Assembly: GCF_000172635.2 (NCBI RefSeq)
Contig: NC_018632.1
Coordinates: 2,170,001-2,234,000, forward strand
Reading direction: 5' to 3'
Length of the DNA stretch: 64,000 nucleotides
Source: Alteromonas macleodii ATCC 27126
GTDB lineage: Bacteria > Pseudomonadota > Gammaproteobacteria > Enterobacterales > Alteromonadaceae
Shown: positions 18,509-27,934 of the stretch, in pieces
How the letters are laid out: every line of letters begins with the position of its first letter
How positions within the stretch are numbered: position 1 is the first letter of the stretch
Made by a program: the position numbers and the translations under genes
The notes under the pieces: model-generated
The model's database searches: none
What the model was told of the DNA's origin: nothing
What the model saw: the letters and a program-made list of their open reading frames with translations, nothing else

Positions 18509-20725
18509 ATGCAATCAGGAAAGAGTGTATTTCAACCCGGTCAAAACTGTTGGGTAGAGAGCAAGGCTCGCTTTTCTACACCTTTGATAGATTGCGGAAA
18601 CTATTATAAAGCCTTGCACAGCTCTATCGTTAAAGCTAAGCACAGTATCTTCATTGTTGGATGGGATATAGATAGCCGCATTCGCTTGCTGCGAGGCGAC
18701 GACGAAGCGAACAGTGAAGCGCCGAGCGTAATAAGTGATTTACTTAAGTGGAAAGCTGAGCAAAACCCTGACATTAAAATTTACCTGTTACGTTGGGACT
18801 CATCGCTAGCCTTCTTCGCGCAGCGCGAAATGTGGGCAAAGGAAGTGTGGGAAGAAAAAACTCCAGACAATGTGCAAACCGAGCTCGATGACACGATTCC
18901 GATGGGCGGAAGTCAGCACCAAAAAATTGTGGTTATCGATGATGAACTCGTATTCTCAGGTGGAATGGATGTATCTACTAACCGCTGGGATACCCGTGAC
19001 CATCCCGTAGTTTCAGAAGAGCGTGATGGACCTGATGGAGAGTATGGTCCTCTTCATGATGTGCAAATGGTATCAAGTGGACCTGTAGTAGCCGACTTTT
19101 CAAAATTAGTTCGATGGAGGTGGCAGCGTGTTGCTGACTCTTCACCTATTGATATCCGCGAGGACGCGCGCATTGATGAAAATGCCCCGTTGCCTGATGC
19201 TTGGCCACAAGATTATCCTCCCCTTTTTGAAGACGTAGAGTGTGCACTTGCCAGAACAATTCCATTTATGGATGAGGTCGAGCCTGCTCAAGAGGTACGT
19301 CATATGCTGCTTGATCTTATCGGTGAAGCAGAGTCTGTAATCTACATTGAGAATCAATTTACAACGCGTCAGGAGATCGCTGAAGCGCTGAATAAGCAGC
19401 TCAAACTGAAACCTAATCTTTCGGTCATTATCGTAAGTTCCTACGAGCCAAAAGGTAAGTTTGAGTGCGAAGCATTTTGGGCAAGCCGCATAGAATTCAA
19501 GGAAATTTTAGAAAAAGGGATTGACCCTAAGCGAGTAAAACTGACTTATTCTTCAATTGAAGACATGCAAGGCCGCAAGGCATACAAGCGCATCCACTCC
19601 AAAGTGATGACCATTGATAACAAATACCTTGTTATCGGGTCATCAAACTTGAGTAATCGCTCAATGACGCTAGACACCGAAATCGACACGGTGTTGTTTG
19701 GTAACACCAAAGACAATCAGGCGTGTATTGAGCAAGTGAGAAACGACTTACTCGCAGAGCACACGGGACGCGATATTGATGCAATGCCAGCGTTATTCAA
19801 CAATGAATATCCGGTTGAAGCATTAATGCAGGATCAGATAGCACACGGCTACGTACTTACCGAAGTTCGTGATGAGGTGTTTACCGAACAATCCGTTAAG
19901 AATGTGTTCAGAGCGTTATCTGACCCTGAAGAACCCCTTATTTCGGTGCCAACCTTTGATGGAGCTGCTATGCCTGCACGTAACCCAAGACGTCGCAGTA
20001 TTATGATTTTGATCGGTCTTGCCATCATTGCTGTTCTTGGCGGGCTTATGTTTTGGGCTAGCCAGTCCATACCATGGTTAAGTTCCGACAGCATTAACGC
20101 CTTTTTAGAGAAAAGTCGTGGAACCTACTTTGCTCTGCCTACCGTGTTGCTGGTTTATGTGGTCGGCGGCGTTTTATTCTTCCCGGTCACTATACTGTCG
20201 CTTGCGGTGGCTGCTATTTTTGGCCCTATATGGGGGCCCATCTACGGCATCATGGGAGCACTAATGAGCTCTGCAATCATGTTTGGAATAGGCAAGCTAT
20301 CAGGCAACGCGGGGCTTAGAAAAATTGGTGGTCCAAAGGTAGCTGCCGTTGATGAAAAACTAAAGCGTAGCGGTATCGTTGGCGTCGCGGCCATTCGAAT
20401 GCTGCCTGTAGCGCCCTTTAGTTTGGTGAATTTGGTAGCGGGCATCTCATCTATTGGCATTTTCCAGTTTTTAGTAGGGACATTTTTAGGCATGTTCCCG
20501 CCCATGATTGCGAAAGGGCTTGTGGGTGATTCGATAGCACAAATTTGGCAAAACCCTTCTGTGGAAACCATTAGCTATTTAGTTGGCGGTATCGTTTTAT
20601 GGGGCCTTATGATTTGGGGCTCGCAAAAATTTGCCCGCTACTACCAAGCTCGGAAGGAGTCGGGGAATCAAGATACTGCCAGTGATAATAGTGACAAAGA
20701 TGAGGTAGAGAAATGTGCCGCATAG
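18509..20725 (+). CDS. Phospholipase D-like enzyme fused to a VTT (DedA/SNARE-associated) membrane domain
   Basis: A 738-residue fusion. The first ~480 residues form a phospholipase D/cardiolipin synthase-type enzyme with two HKD motifs: HQKIVVIDDELVFSGGMD and HSKVMTIDNKYLVIGSSN. The C-terminal ~200 residues are a polytopic membrane domain of the VTT/DedA class, with helices after RRRSIMIL, a GP-WG-IYG-like segment (IFGPIWGPIYGIMGA) and RMLPVAPFSLVNLVAG. Activity is probably phosphatidyl transfer or hydrolysis at the inner membrane, with the VTT domain possibly acting on lipid flipping (inference from recent work on DedA proteins). Its stop overlaps the next gene by 13 bases. The ribosome site AGGAAA precedes ATG 18509. 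Confidence 0.87.
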   Translation: MQSGKSVFQPGQNCWVESKARFSTPLIDCGNYYKALHSSIVKAKHSIFIVGWDIDSRIRLLRGDDEANSEAPSVISDLLKWKAEQNPDIKIYLLRWDSSLAFFAQREMWAKEVWEEKTPDNVQTELDDTIPMGGSQHQKIVVIDDELVFSGGMDVSTNRWDTRDHPVVSEERDGPDGEYGPLHDVQMVSSGPVVADFSKLVRWRWQRVADSSPIDIREDARIDENAPLPDAWPQDYPPLFEDVECALARTIPFMDEVEPAQEVRHMLLDLIGEAESVIYIENQFTTRQEIAEALNKQLKLKPNLSVIIVSSYEPKGKFECEAFWASRIEFKEILEKGIDPKRVKLTYSSIEDMQGRKAYKRIHSKVMTIDNKYLVIGSSNLSNRSMTLDTEIDTVLFGNTKDNQACIEQVRNDLLAEHTGRDIDAMPALFNNEYPVEALMQDQIAHGYVLTEVRDEVFTEQSVKNVFRALSDPEEPLISVPTFDGAAMPARNPRRRSIMILIGLAIIAVLGGLMFWASQSIPWLSSDSINAFLEKSRGTYFALPTVLLVYVVGGVLFFPVTILSLAVAAIFGPIWGPIYGIMGALMSSAIMFGIGKLSGNAGLRKIGGPKVAAVDEKLKRSGIVGVAAIRMLPVAPFSLVNLVAGISSIGIFQFLVGTFLGMFPPMIAKGLVGDSIAQIWQNPSVETISYLVGGIVLWGLMIWGSQKFARYYQARKESGNQDTASDNSDKDEVEKCAA

Positions 20726-21423
20726 TGACCTACAACATTCACAGCGGAATAGGCAGAGACAAAAAGCACGATTACAAACGCATAGGTCAATTCTTGGCAA
20801 ACAGTGGCGCCGACGTGGTGCTGCTGCAAGAAATGGATACTCGTCCCTCTGAGCGAAGTACAGCACAGGACGTTAAAGATATCTGCGCTGAAAACACGTT
20901 TAAACTCATTCCATCACCAGCCATTAGGGAATCTGATGGCTGGTATGGCAACGCCATCCTCACTCGCTTTGACGTATTAGCTCACGATACACTGGATGTC
21001 AGCCAAAACGGGCGACAGCCTAGAAATGTTCAGATTGTAGAGCTCAAGACAGAGAAGACCCCCCTTACGGTGGTGAATACCCATAAGGGACTTAAGAAGC
21101 TAGAACGTCGCTCACAGTTTTCTTTGCTTCATGAGCACCTTTCTTTGAAGATGAAAGAGAAGCAAATCCCTCTAGTTCTAGCCGGTGATTTCAACGAGTG
21201 GCAGTTTTTCTCAAAAGCGTTTAAAGCACTTAATGAATTGCTATTACAGCAAAAAGTAGGGGCAACATTTCCAAGCCACTTTCCTGTATTTGCACTTGAT
21301 AGAGTATGGGTGTCTGACGACATCAAGGTAAAAGCGTGCAGAAAATTAAAAAATGCGAAAACTCGAATCTTGTCAGATCATTTACCTGTGCTTGTTGATA
21401 TTGAACTGCCCCAGAACGACTAA
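20713..21423 (+). CDS. Endonuclease/exonuclease/phosphatase family protein
   Basis: A 236-residue metal-dependent phosphoesterase of the EEP superfamily. Typical motifs are TYNIHSGIG (motif I, Asn), LLQEMD (catalytic Glu), NTHKGL, AGDFNEW (Asp-x-Asn) and LSDHLPV (closing Asp-His). There is no signal peptide. The start lies inside the preceding phospholipase gene (13-base overlap, GAGG before ATG), so the two are translationally coupled. The same pairing of an EEP protein with a PLD enzyme occurs in E. coli as ybhP-clsB, which points to phospholipid metabolism rather than DNA repair. The substrate is unknown. Confidence 0.83.
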   Translation: MCRIVTYNIHSGIGRDKKHDYKRIGQFLANSGADVVLLQEMDTRPSERSTAQDVKDICAENTFKLIPSPAIRESDGWYGNAILTRFDVLAHDTLDVSQNGRQPRNVQIVELKTEKTPLTVVNTHKGLKKLERRSQFSLLHEHLSLKMKEKQIPLVLAGDFNEWQFFSKAFKALNELLLQQKVGATFPSHFPVFALDRVWVSDDIKVKACRKLKNAKTRILSDHLPVLVDIELPQND

Positions 21424-21503
21424 CCCAGTGATCTTTTGCACTTAACGGGTTGCGTTATTCTCGTCGTACGCGAGATTTAGCATCATTTTGTGTTGGCATA
21501 GTG

Positions 21504-22484
21504 CTATGCAGGTTGCGCTATAAACGATGAAGCGGCAAATTCTAACGTACCGCACCAGTGTTTCAGTGCGTTTTCTTGAGCCACTACTTTTCTGAGAATA
21601 TCAATGATCGGACTGCTATCTAGTAGCGTCTTGGCACTTTTGTTTGTCGCAGCGAGTACAGTACGCTGCATTTCTGGCTGTGTTATTTTCAGTGATGAAA
21701 CTAAGCCAGACTCCTTTAAATGAAAAATAGCTGATGTAGGAAGGATCATCACGCCTTCTCCCTGCATAACTTGCCTAAGGCCAGTCATGAGTTGTCCAGA
21801 ATAAGCCAAATCGTGCTGCAAACTAACGCCCGTTGCTTTTTCATAGTCAGCAATTAGTTGACCCAATGCATCTTTGTTACCCGGTGACAGCAAAGGTAAT
21901 TCACTGATTTCCCAGAAACGGATCGTCGTTCTATCTCGAAGCTTGGCGTATTGTTCACACGATGAGGAAGCAGAAAAAACCAAATGAAGATCTTCTTGAA
22001 TTAGCGGTGTGACTCGCATGAATTTAGGGTCGACAGCTTGCTGATAAGTAAGCGCAATATCCACCTGCTTTGACTCAAGCCAATCATTAATGGTGTAAGA
22101 CGGTCCAGTGCTGATTTCGACTTTGAGCCCTTTATGGTTCGCCGTTATCTCCGTGAGCAGCGGTAAAGAAAGCACATTGCCGATTGACGGTAGCATTCCT
22201 ATTTTTACTACCTTCTTTTGTCCGGTTTGAAAGGTTTCCAATGCGGCCTTAACGTTGTCTATTTCGGTTAGCAGCTTTAATGCATGTTTATAAAAAACTT
22301 CGCCCGCCGATGTTAGGTTTACTCCCGAAAAACTTCTTTCAAGCAGCGTCGCTTTCATCTCTCTTTCTAAACTTGCCAACTGCTGACTAATGGCGGGTTG
22401 AGCGATATCCAATGCTCTCGCCGCCGCAGCAATACTACCCTTACGCACAGTCATAACAAAATAATGCAGCTGTTTTGAATGCAC
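21504..22484 (-). CDS. LysR-family transcriptional regulator
   Basis: A 326-residue LysR-type regulator. The N-terminal winged helix shows the family pattern: LHYFVMTVRKGSIAAAARALD, then QPAISQQLASLEREM, TLLERSF and LTSAGE. The rest is a periplasmic-binding-protein-like effector domain. GTG at 22484 is the start because AGGAGGG lies 5 bases upstream. It is divergent from the TonB receptor 400 bases away, and LysR proteins usually control the divergent operon, so it probably regulates the receptor / TauE / aminotransferase genes (inference). The domain architecture resembles Nac/Cbl/CysB-like or aromatic-pathway members no more than others; the effector is unknown. Confidence 0.85.
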   Translation of the reverse strand: MHSKQLHYFVMTVRKGSIAAAARALDIAQPAISQQLASLEREMKATLLERSFSGVNLTSAGEVFYKHALKLLTEIDNVKAALETFQTGQKKVVKIGMLPSIGNVLSLPLLTEITANHKGLKVEISTGPSYTINDWLESKQVDIALTYQQAVDPKFMRVTPLIQEDLHLVFSASSSCEQYAKLRDRTTIRFWEISELPLLSPGNKDALGQLIADYEKATGVSLQHDLAYSGQLMTGLRQVMQGEGVMILPTSAIFHLKESGLVSSLKITQPEMQRTVLAATNKSAKTLLDSSPIIDILRKVVAQENALKHWCGTLEFAASSFIAQPA

Positions 22485-22885
22485 TTGCCCTCCTTACAAA
22501 GGTGGTGAGTTCTAGAACGGGAACGGTTTAATGAAGACGGCAGCAACGAATATGCCATTCCATTAAGTTATATGAAGCAAAATTGTAAAAATGGGCTAAA
22601 AGCAGTGGGGCATGAAAATCTTGTCTTCCCCCATACTTAAGTCTAATAGCATTAAATTAGCGCCCTGTGAGACGGCTCAATATTTTTCTTATACCCCTGA
22701 ATAATCTTCTTTCTTCCTGCAAAGCCAAAGAGTTTTTAGCCTTGTTCTTGTACACGAGTGGCTAGACAACAATAACAAGATGCTTCTCGCATCAAAGTAG
22801 TGCTCGTGCGTGCCTAAAAAGAGTGCAGATTTTAATAATCCACACCCACAAAACTAAGTAGCAATAAGCACGATTGGGAACACAA
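22485..22885. other. Intergenic region between divergent LysR gene and TonB receptor
   Basis: About 400 bases that should hold both promoters and the LysR target. I see no clear T-N11-A palindrome, Fur box or riboswitch. Several AT-rich segments (22570-22600, 22660-22700) are possible promoters. Confidence 0.35.
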
Positions 22886-25534
22886 ATGAAACAGAAAAAG
22901 CTCCACACTGCAGTACGTTACGCACTTACCGGATTAACACTTTTCACTACTTCATTGCTTGTACAGGCGCAAGAAGTGACTGAAGAAACCACAGAAGCCA
23001 AAGACCTAGAACGCATTGCCGTTGTTGGTGCCCGCGGTGCACCGCGTTCAGTAACCAGCTCTCCTGTACCGGTTGATGTACTCACCGCCGAAGACGTTGA
23101 AGCCGTTGCGTTTACCGATATGAACAATGTCCTTATGACACTCGTTCCCTCTTATTCCGTAGGCCGTCAACCCATTTCCGACGGCGGAACGTTTATCCGT
23201 CCAGCAACGCTTCGAGGTATGCCCACCGACAAAACGCTTGTTTTGGTTAACTCTAAACGTCGTCACAGGGCCGCGCTTGTTTCAATTGGCGGTTCTGGCA
23301 CACAGGGGCCAGACATCGCAACAATTCCAACCGCAGCAATTCAAAGTGTTGAAGTGTTGCGCGACGGTGCAGCTGCGCAATATGGCTCAGATGCCATTGC
23401 AGGTGTTATCAACTTTCAATTAAAAAATAACACCGAAGGCGGCTCGTTCACTGCCGACTACGGCAGCTACTACGAAGGAGATGGCGATCAAATTACCGTT
23501 ACTGGGAATAAAGGTTTCGCGTTAGGCGACGATGGCTTTTTCAGTATTTCAGCCGAATATTCTGACAGCGAAGCCACCTTTCGCGGTGAGCAATATTGTG
23601 AGCCATGGTTCTGTGTGGATGACCAGTCAGATCAATACATCGCTGATGCTACGGCCATGGCCAACAGCGTTCATGGTTCAGACGTAGTCCAACCATGGGG
23701 GCAACCAAATACAAGCGGGACGCGTGTTTTCTTTAACGCCGGTTACGCACTATCCAGTGAACTTGAACTCTACGCATTCGGTAACTATTCAGAAAGTGAA
23801 GGTGACGGTTCATTCTATTATCGCTATCCAGGCAATGGCACCATTGAAGACATTCGACTTGAGGACGGTTCAATCTGGAACCCGCTAGAGTTCTTCACCG
23901 GTGGCTTCACGCCTCGTTTCTTCGGTGATGTGACTGACTACTCATTTGTTGGTGGTGTTAAGGGCATGTCGGGCGACCTTACTTATGATATCAGTGGTCG
24001 TTACGGCAATAATGAAATCTCTTACACACTAGCCAATACCATTAACCCGTCACTGGGTAACGAGTCACCTACTTCATTTAAGCCGGGTGACTTAACCAAC
24101 GAAGAAACACAGATTCAAGCTGACTTCACCTATGACTTGAACCAGTATGTTCTTGCCTTCGGTGCAAGTTACTTAGATGAGTCATACGAAATCTCTGAAG
24201 GCGAGCTAAGTTCCTATTTTGCAGGCTCTTACGCCACATCTGATCCATGGGAGTTTTGTAACGACGACTACACTACTACGGCACTGGGCGCTGCTGTCAT
24301 TGCTAACGGTTCAACTCTGAATTGTGCCAACTACACCAGTGCTGACAGTAACGACGATGGGGTTGAAGATGATGGATTCGCTGGAGTAGACGCCGTTTAT
24401 ACTGTTGTAGGCGTTGGCTCCAACGGCTTCCCTGGCTATTCACCAGACTATTCGGGCTCATACGAGCGTGACTCATATGCGGTATACACGGATATCTCTG
24501 GTGACATTACAGACGAGCTGTTTGCTCAGGCTGCGCTGCGTTATGAAGACTATTCTGATTTTGGCTCAGAGGTTGTGTACAAAGTTGCAGGGTTCTATCA
24601 GTTTAGTGACGAAGTAGGCTTTAGGTCGTCTTTTGGCACTGGCTTTAGAGCCCCTACTCCAGGTCAGCAAGGCACGACCAACGTATCTACACGTCTGCCC
24701 GATGGCTTCCCAGTAGCAACAGGTCTGTTCCCAGCCGGCGGCGAAGTAGCGCAGGCGCTTGGTGCCAACGAGCTTTCACCCGAAAAATCGACCAACTTTA
24801 CGCTGGGCATGACTGCGAACTATGGCGATTTAACGCTCACTGTTGATTACTACAACATCAAGCTTGAAGACCGCCTTTACTCTGTGTCTACCCGAGATGT
24901 TTCCACCACTGTCGTTACCGACCCTCAAGCAGACGGTTATGACGCATACCAAAACTATCTAGCCCTAGCAGGTGCCAATGTTTCTGGCGCCGAGTCCATT
25001 GGTGGTGTGTTCTTCTTCCAAAACGCTTTCGATACCGTAACCGAAGGCGTGGACGTTGTTGCTACTTACAAGATGGAATCGAGGTATGGCGCAACCGTGC
25101 TAACCGGCTCTGTGAATTACAACAAAACAGAGTTCGATTCTGATCCGAGTGAATACTTGAACGCTGAGGATCAGTTCGACTTTGAAAATGGCCGTCCCGA
25201 AATGCGTGGTGTCTTCTCAGTTACCCACAGTTACGACGTGTGGTCTGCCGTTGCACGTCTTAGCTATTTTGGCGAATACGAAAATGCGGGAAGCGATGAC
25301 GGGGTAAACGCCACGAATATTCAAACCTTTGGTGACGAATATATGTTCGATATAGAGGGCTCCTATCTTATTAACGAAAACCTCACCCTGTCAGTGGGGG
25401 TAAGAAATCTCTTCGACAATTACCCAGATGTAAGTACTAACGGCGACGCCTGTTGCGGTGAAGTCTATGACTCTGCCTCGGTGGTTGATTGGCAGGGAGG
25501 ATATTACTACACCCGACTTGCAGCCCGTTTTTAA
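22886..25534 (+). CDS. TonB-dependent outer-membrane receptor
   Basis: An 882-residue TonB-dependent receptor for active uptake across the outer membrane. It has a signal peptide (MKQKKLHTAVRYAL ... LVQAQ), a TonB-box-like stretch (LERIAVVGARG), a plug domain ending in VEVLRDGAAAQYGSDAIAGVINF, and a large barrel finishing with terminal Phe (YYTRLAARF). Start is ATG 22886; the in-frame TTG at 22874 would only add MGTQ. The best-matched class is the broad 'TBDR with plug' group of Alteromonadales, which take oligosaccharides, peptides or organic acids, and nothing here suggests siderophore transport. A perfect hairpin separates it from the permease gene that follows, so downstream genes may be expressed at a lower level. 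Confidence 0.9.
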   Translation: MKQKKLHTAVRYALTGLTLFTTSLLVQAQEVTEETTEAKDLERIAVVGARGAPRSVTSSPVPVDVLTAEDVEAVAFTDMNNVLMTLVPSYSVGRQPISDGGTFIRPATLRGMPTDKTLVLVNSKRRHRAALVSIGGSGTQGPDIATIPTAAIQSVEVLRDGAAAQYGSDAIAGVINFQLKNNTEGGSFTADYGSYYEGDGDQITVTGNKGFALGDDGFFSISAEYSDSEATFRGEQYCEPWFCVDDQSDQYIADATAMANSVHGSDVVQPWGQPNTSGTRVFFNAGYALSSELELYAFGNYSESEGDGSFYYRYPGNGTIEDIRLEDGSIWNPLEFFTGGFTPRFFGDVTDYSFVGGVKGMSGDLTYDISGRYGNNEISYTLANTINPSLGNESPTSFKPGDLTNEETQIQADFTYDLNQYVLAFGASYLDESYEISEGELSSYFAGSYATSDPWEFCNDDYTTTALGAAVIANGSTLNCANYTSADSNDDGVEDDGFAGVDAVYTVVGVGSNGFPGYSPDYSGSYERDSYAVYTDISGDITDELFAQAALRYEDYSDFGSEVVYKVAGFYQFSDEVGFRSSFGTGFRAPTPGQQGTTNVSTRLPDGFPVATGLFPAGGEVAQALGANELSPEKSTNFTLGMTANYGDLTLTVDYYNIKLEDRLYSVSTRDVSTTVVTDPQADGYDAYQNYLALAGANVSGAESIGGVFFFQNAFDTVTEGVDVVATYKMESRYGATVLTGSVNYNKTEFDSDPSEYLNAEDQFDFENGRPEMRGVFSVTHSYDVWSAVARLSYFGEYENAGSDDGVNATNIQTFGDEYMFDIEGSYLINENLTLSVGVRNLFDNYPDVSTNGDACCGEVYDSASVVDWQGGYYYTRLAARF

Positions 25535-25545
25535 CTGGCTCCTTG

Positions 25546-25571
25546 CAAACACCGACATAAGTCGGTGTTTG
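25546..25571. terminator. Stem-loop after the TonB receptor
   Basis: CAAACACCGAC and GTCGGTGTTTG form a perfect 11-bp stem with an ATAA loop, 11 bases after the receptor stop. The T run is in the stem rather than after it, so partial termination or mRNA stabilisation is likely. Confidence 0.6.
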
Positions 25572-25650
25572 TGTATGTAGTTAACTGTATATAAGAAAAA
25601 CTTAAAAGGTCATTCATGTTTAAAGCTGTTTCATGCGGAGTAAAAAGCAA

Positions 25651-26472
25651 ATGGAAATAGAGCTACTGTGGTTTGTAGTTACTTTGTGTATAACTGGTGC
25701 CATTGCAGGTATCACGGCAGGTCTGTTTGGTAATGGCGGGGGGTTTGTTGTGGTACCTGCTCTTCTCGCTGTTTTTCCGTTTTTTACTCCTCCATCAGAA
25801 GCCCTCGTTAAGGTAGCCATCGGAACATCATTGGCATCCATTGTGGTATCAAGCGCTCGGTCAGTGATGGCGCATCGCGCTAAAGGTGCGGTGGATTTTG
25901 ACATTCTTCGCTCGTGGAGTATTTGGCTTATTCTTGGCGTTGGTGGCGGGCTGCTCATCGCAAACAACTCCAGCGCCAATGGTTTAACGGTCGTGTTCGC
26001 CGCTGGTGTTCTACTTTACTCCGTATACTTCCTTTTCCCTGAGTTCGTTGTAAGACCCGGGCTTGTTTTCGATATGCCTAAAGGCATAGGCAAAGCGGTT
26101 TTGGCGTTTGTTCTGGGTGGTTTCTCTGCTCTGCTTGGCATAGGCGGCGGTACGCCAACAGTAATCACGATGGTGATGTGCCAGCGCACCATTCAACAGG
26201 CTGTCGCGACCGCCGCAGGCGTCGGCTTTCTTATCGGGCTTCCAGGTGCCATTGGCTTTTTGTTTATGAAGCACCCTGAAACCGCCTCGTTGCCGGTAGG
26301 CACTATTGGCTACATCAATATACCTGCGCTTATTGCTATCAGTATTGGGGCAATCTTTACCGCTCCAATCGGAGCCAAAATGGCGCACAACTTCAGTGAA
26401 AAGAAGCTAAAGCGCTTATTTGGCATCTATCTCGTCATCGTTTCTAGCGCAATGTTCTATAAAGCCATTTAA
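25651..26472 (+). CDS. TauE/SafE-family sulfite/organic anion permease
   Basis: A 273-residue polytopic membrane protein with about eight hydrophobic helices in two homologous halves. Each half carries a Gly-rich signature: AGITAGLFGNGGGFVVVPAL near the N-terminus and LGGFSALLGIGGGTPTVI in the middle, typical of TauE/SafE/YfcA permeases, which move sulfite, sulfoacetate or other small organic anions. The start ATG 25651 has GGAG 10 bases upstream; the in-frame ATG at 25633 has no site. It lies between the TonB receptor and the aminotransferase in the same orientation, so it may move a product or substrate of that pathway. Substrate unknown. Confidence 0.85.
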   Translation: MEIELLWFVVTLCITGAIAGITAGLFGNGGGFVVVPALLAVFPFFTPPSEALVKVAIGTSLASIVVSSARSVMAHRAKGAVDFDILRSWSIWLILGVGGGLLIANNSSANGLTVVFAAGVLLYSVYFLFPEFVVRPGLVFDMPKGIGKAVLAFVLGGFSALLGIGGGTPTVITMVMCQRTIQQAVATAAGVGFLIGLPGAIGFLFMKHPETASLPVGTIGYINIPALIAISIGAIFTAPIGAKMAHNFSEKKLKRLFGIYLVIVSSAMFYKAI

Positions 26473-26491
26473 AAGAAGAAGGAGACAACCC

Positions 26492-27667
26492 GTGAGTTAT
26501 AACCGTTCAAGACGCTTGTTTATTGGTGGCACAGTTGCAGCGTCAGCAATAGGTGCGAGTGGCATAAGTCACCTTGTGAGCGCCCAATCTGTTAGCGCAA
26601 GCGCTTCCCCATCGTCTGTTATGTATGGACCAAAGCCTGGGGTTGCAAAGCTCAATGCCAATGAAAACCCGTTTGGGCCGAGCCCGAAAGCGCTAGACGC
26701 TATCGCAAAAGCATCGGCGGAAGGTGGAGCCTACTATGCTTATCCTGCCGCTATGACACTATTGGATATGATTGCCGAGCGCTATGGCATTACTCGAAAG
26801 CACATTTCTTTGAGCGCAGGTTCAAGCCCTATTCTTTCCTACGCCGCCCTTGCGGCCAGCAAGAATGGAAAAATTCTGGGCCCGGACCTTTTTTGGGACA
26901 CCACGTCTAAAGCACCTGAAAAACAAGGTGCGCCAGAAATAGTGAGAGTTGCTAATACGGCAGAGCTTGATATTGATCTTGATGCAATGTACGCCGCAAT
27001 AGACGACTCTATTGGTATGGTGCACATTTGTAACCCGAACAATCCAACGGGAAAAGTGCTCGATCCGAATAAGCTTCGCGAATTCTGCATAAAAGCATCT
27101 AAAAAAACACTGGTGTTGGTCGACGAGGCATATAACGAGCTTATCGATGAGCCTCCTAAGCATTCAATGATTCCGCTCGTTAAAGCTGGTCATAATGTCA
27201 TTGTAGCGAGAACCTTCTCAAAGATTTATGGCTTAGCAGGTATGCGCGTGGGCTATTTAATCGCATCAGAGGAAAACACTGAGTGGATCAATCGCTATGG
27301 CATGGGCGGCTATACATTGAATCAAGCAGGCCTTGCCGCGGCTATCGCCAGCTACAATGACGATGCCTTTTTAACTTTCTCTAAAGAGAAAATTTATGAA
27401 GGTAAATCTATGGTTATGGACGCAGTAAAAGCAAATGGATTGACAGCGCTACCTTCTAGTACTAACTTTATTTTTGTTAATTTAGGTGACGGCAACGCAG
27501 AGTACTTCCGCCAAGCCATGGCTGAACAGGACGTGCTGATTAGAGGAATCTACCGTACGTACGACAACTGGTCTCGCGTAAGTATGGGAAAAATTGGCGA
27601 TGTAAAACGCTATGTTGATGCCATGCCCAGTGCACTTGAAAAAATGTACACTATGCAAAATACTTAG
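26492..27667 (+). CDS. Tat-exported aminotransferase of the HisC (class I/II) type
   Basis: A 391-residue pyridoxal-phosphate aminotransferase of the histidinol-phosphate aminotransferase family. The N-terminus is a twin-arginine signal (NRSRRLFIGG followed by a small-residue hydrophobic stretch, ending near residue 35), so the enzyme is predicted to be folded with cofactor and exported to the periplasm. The start is GTG 26492, with AAGGAG about 7 bases upstream, because this places the twin Arg at residues 7-8. Catalytic features are present: NANENPFGPSP, CNPNNPTGK, VDEAYNE, and the PLP Lys in TFSKIYGLAG. Biosynthetic HisC is cytosolic, so this one has another substrate. The stop of the permease lies 20 bases upstream, so the two are co-transcribed. 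Confidence 0.85.
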   Translation: MSYNRSRRLFIGGTVAASAIGASGISHLVSAQSVSASASPSSVMYGPKPGVAKLNANENPFGPSPKALDAIAKASAEGGAYYAYPAAMTLLDMIAERYGITRKHISLSAGSSPILSYAALAASKNGKILGPDLFWDTTSKAPEKQGAPEIVRVANTAELDIDLDAMYAAIDDSIGMVHICNPNNPTGKVLDPNKLREFCIKASKKTLVLVDEAYNELIDEPPKHSMIPLVKAGHNVIVARTFSKIYGLAGMRVGYLIASEENTEWINRYGMGGYTLNQAGLAAAIASYNDDAFLTFSKEKIYEGKSMVMDAVKANGLTALPSSTNFIFVNLGDGNAEYFRQAMAEQDVLIRGIYRTYDNWSRVSMGKIGDVKRYVDAMPSALEKMYTMQNT

Positions 27668-27674
27668 CTGCAAG

Positions 27675-27701
27675 GGTGTGCATTGTCGGCCGATGCACAC
27701 C
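27675..27701. terminator. Stem-loop after the aminotransferase gene
   Basis: GGTGTGCAT and ATGCACACC form a 9-bp stem, with CGGCCG in the loop able to pair further. No U run follows, so it is a weak terminator or mRNA end. Confidence 0.4.
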
Positions 27702-27934
27702 TCGCTATTTATAGACTTAAATTTTCTGCTACTTCCTCGTTTACTCTCCTAGTCATTTTCAACTAAAAGTCTAATACGCATAAAAGTCACTTCTGTCATA
27801 TACTCATTTTAAAGCGCCACTGCTCAAAGAATACGCTGATTGGAAAATTTTTACGGTATTGTTGCAGTAACGCTAAAGTTGCACATACTTTACTAAAAAG
27901 GCATCGCATTAAATGCCGCTCTAGGAGGCTGTAA

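Noticed and set aside
22886..25534. Siderophore receptor
   Set aside because: No Fur box, siderophore genes or iron-related neighbours; the neighbours suggest a carbon or nitrogen compound.
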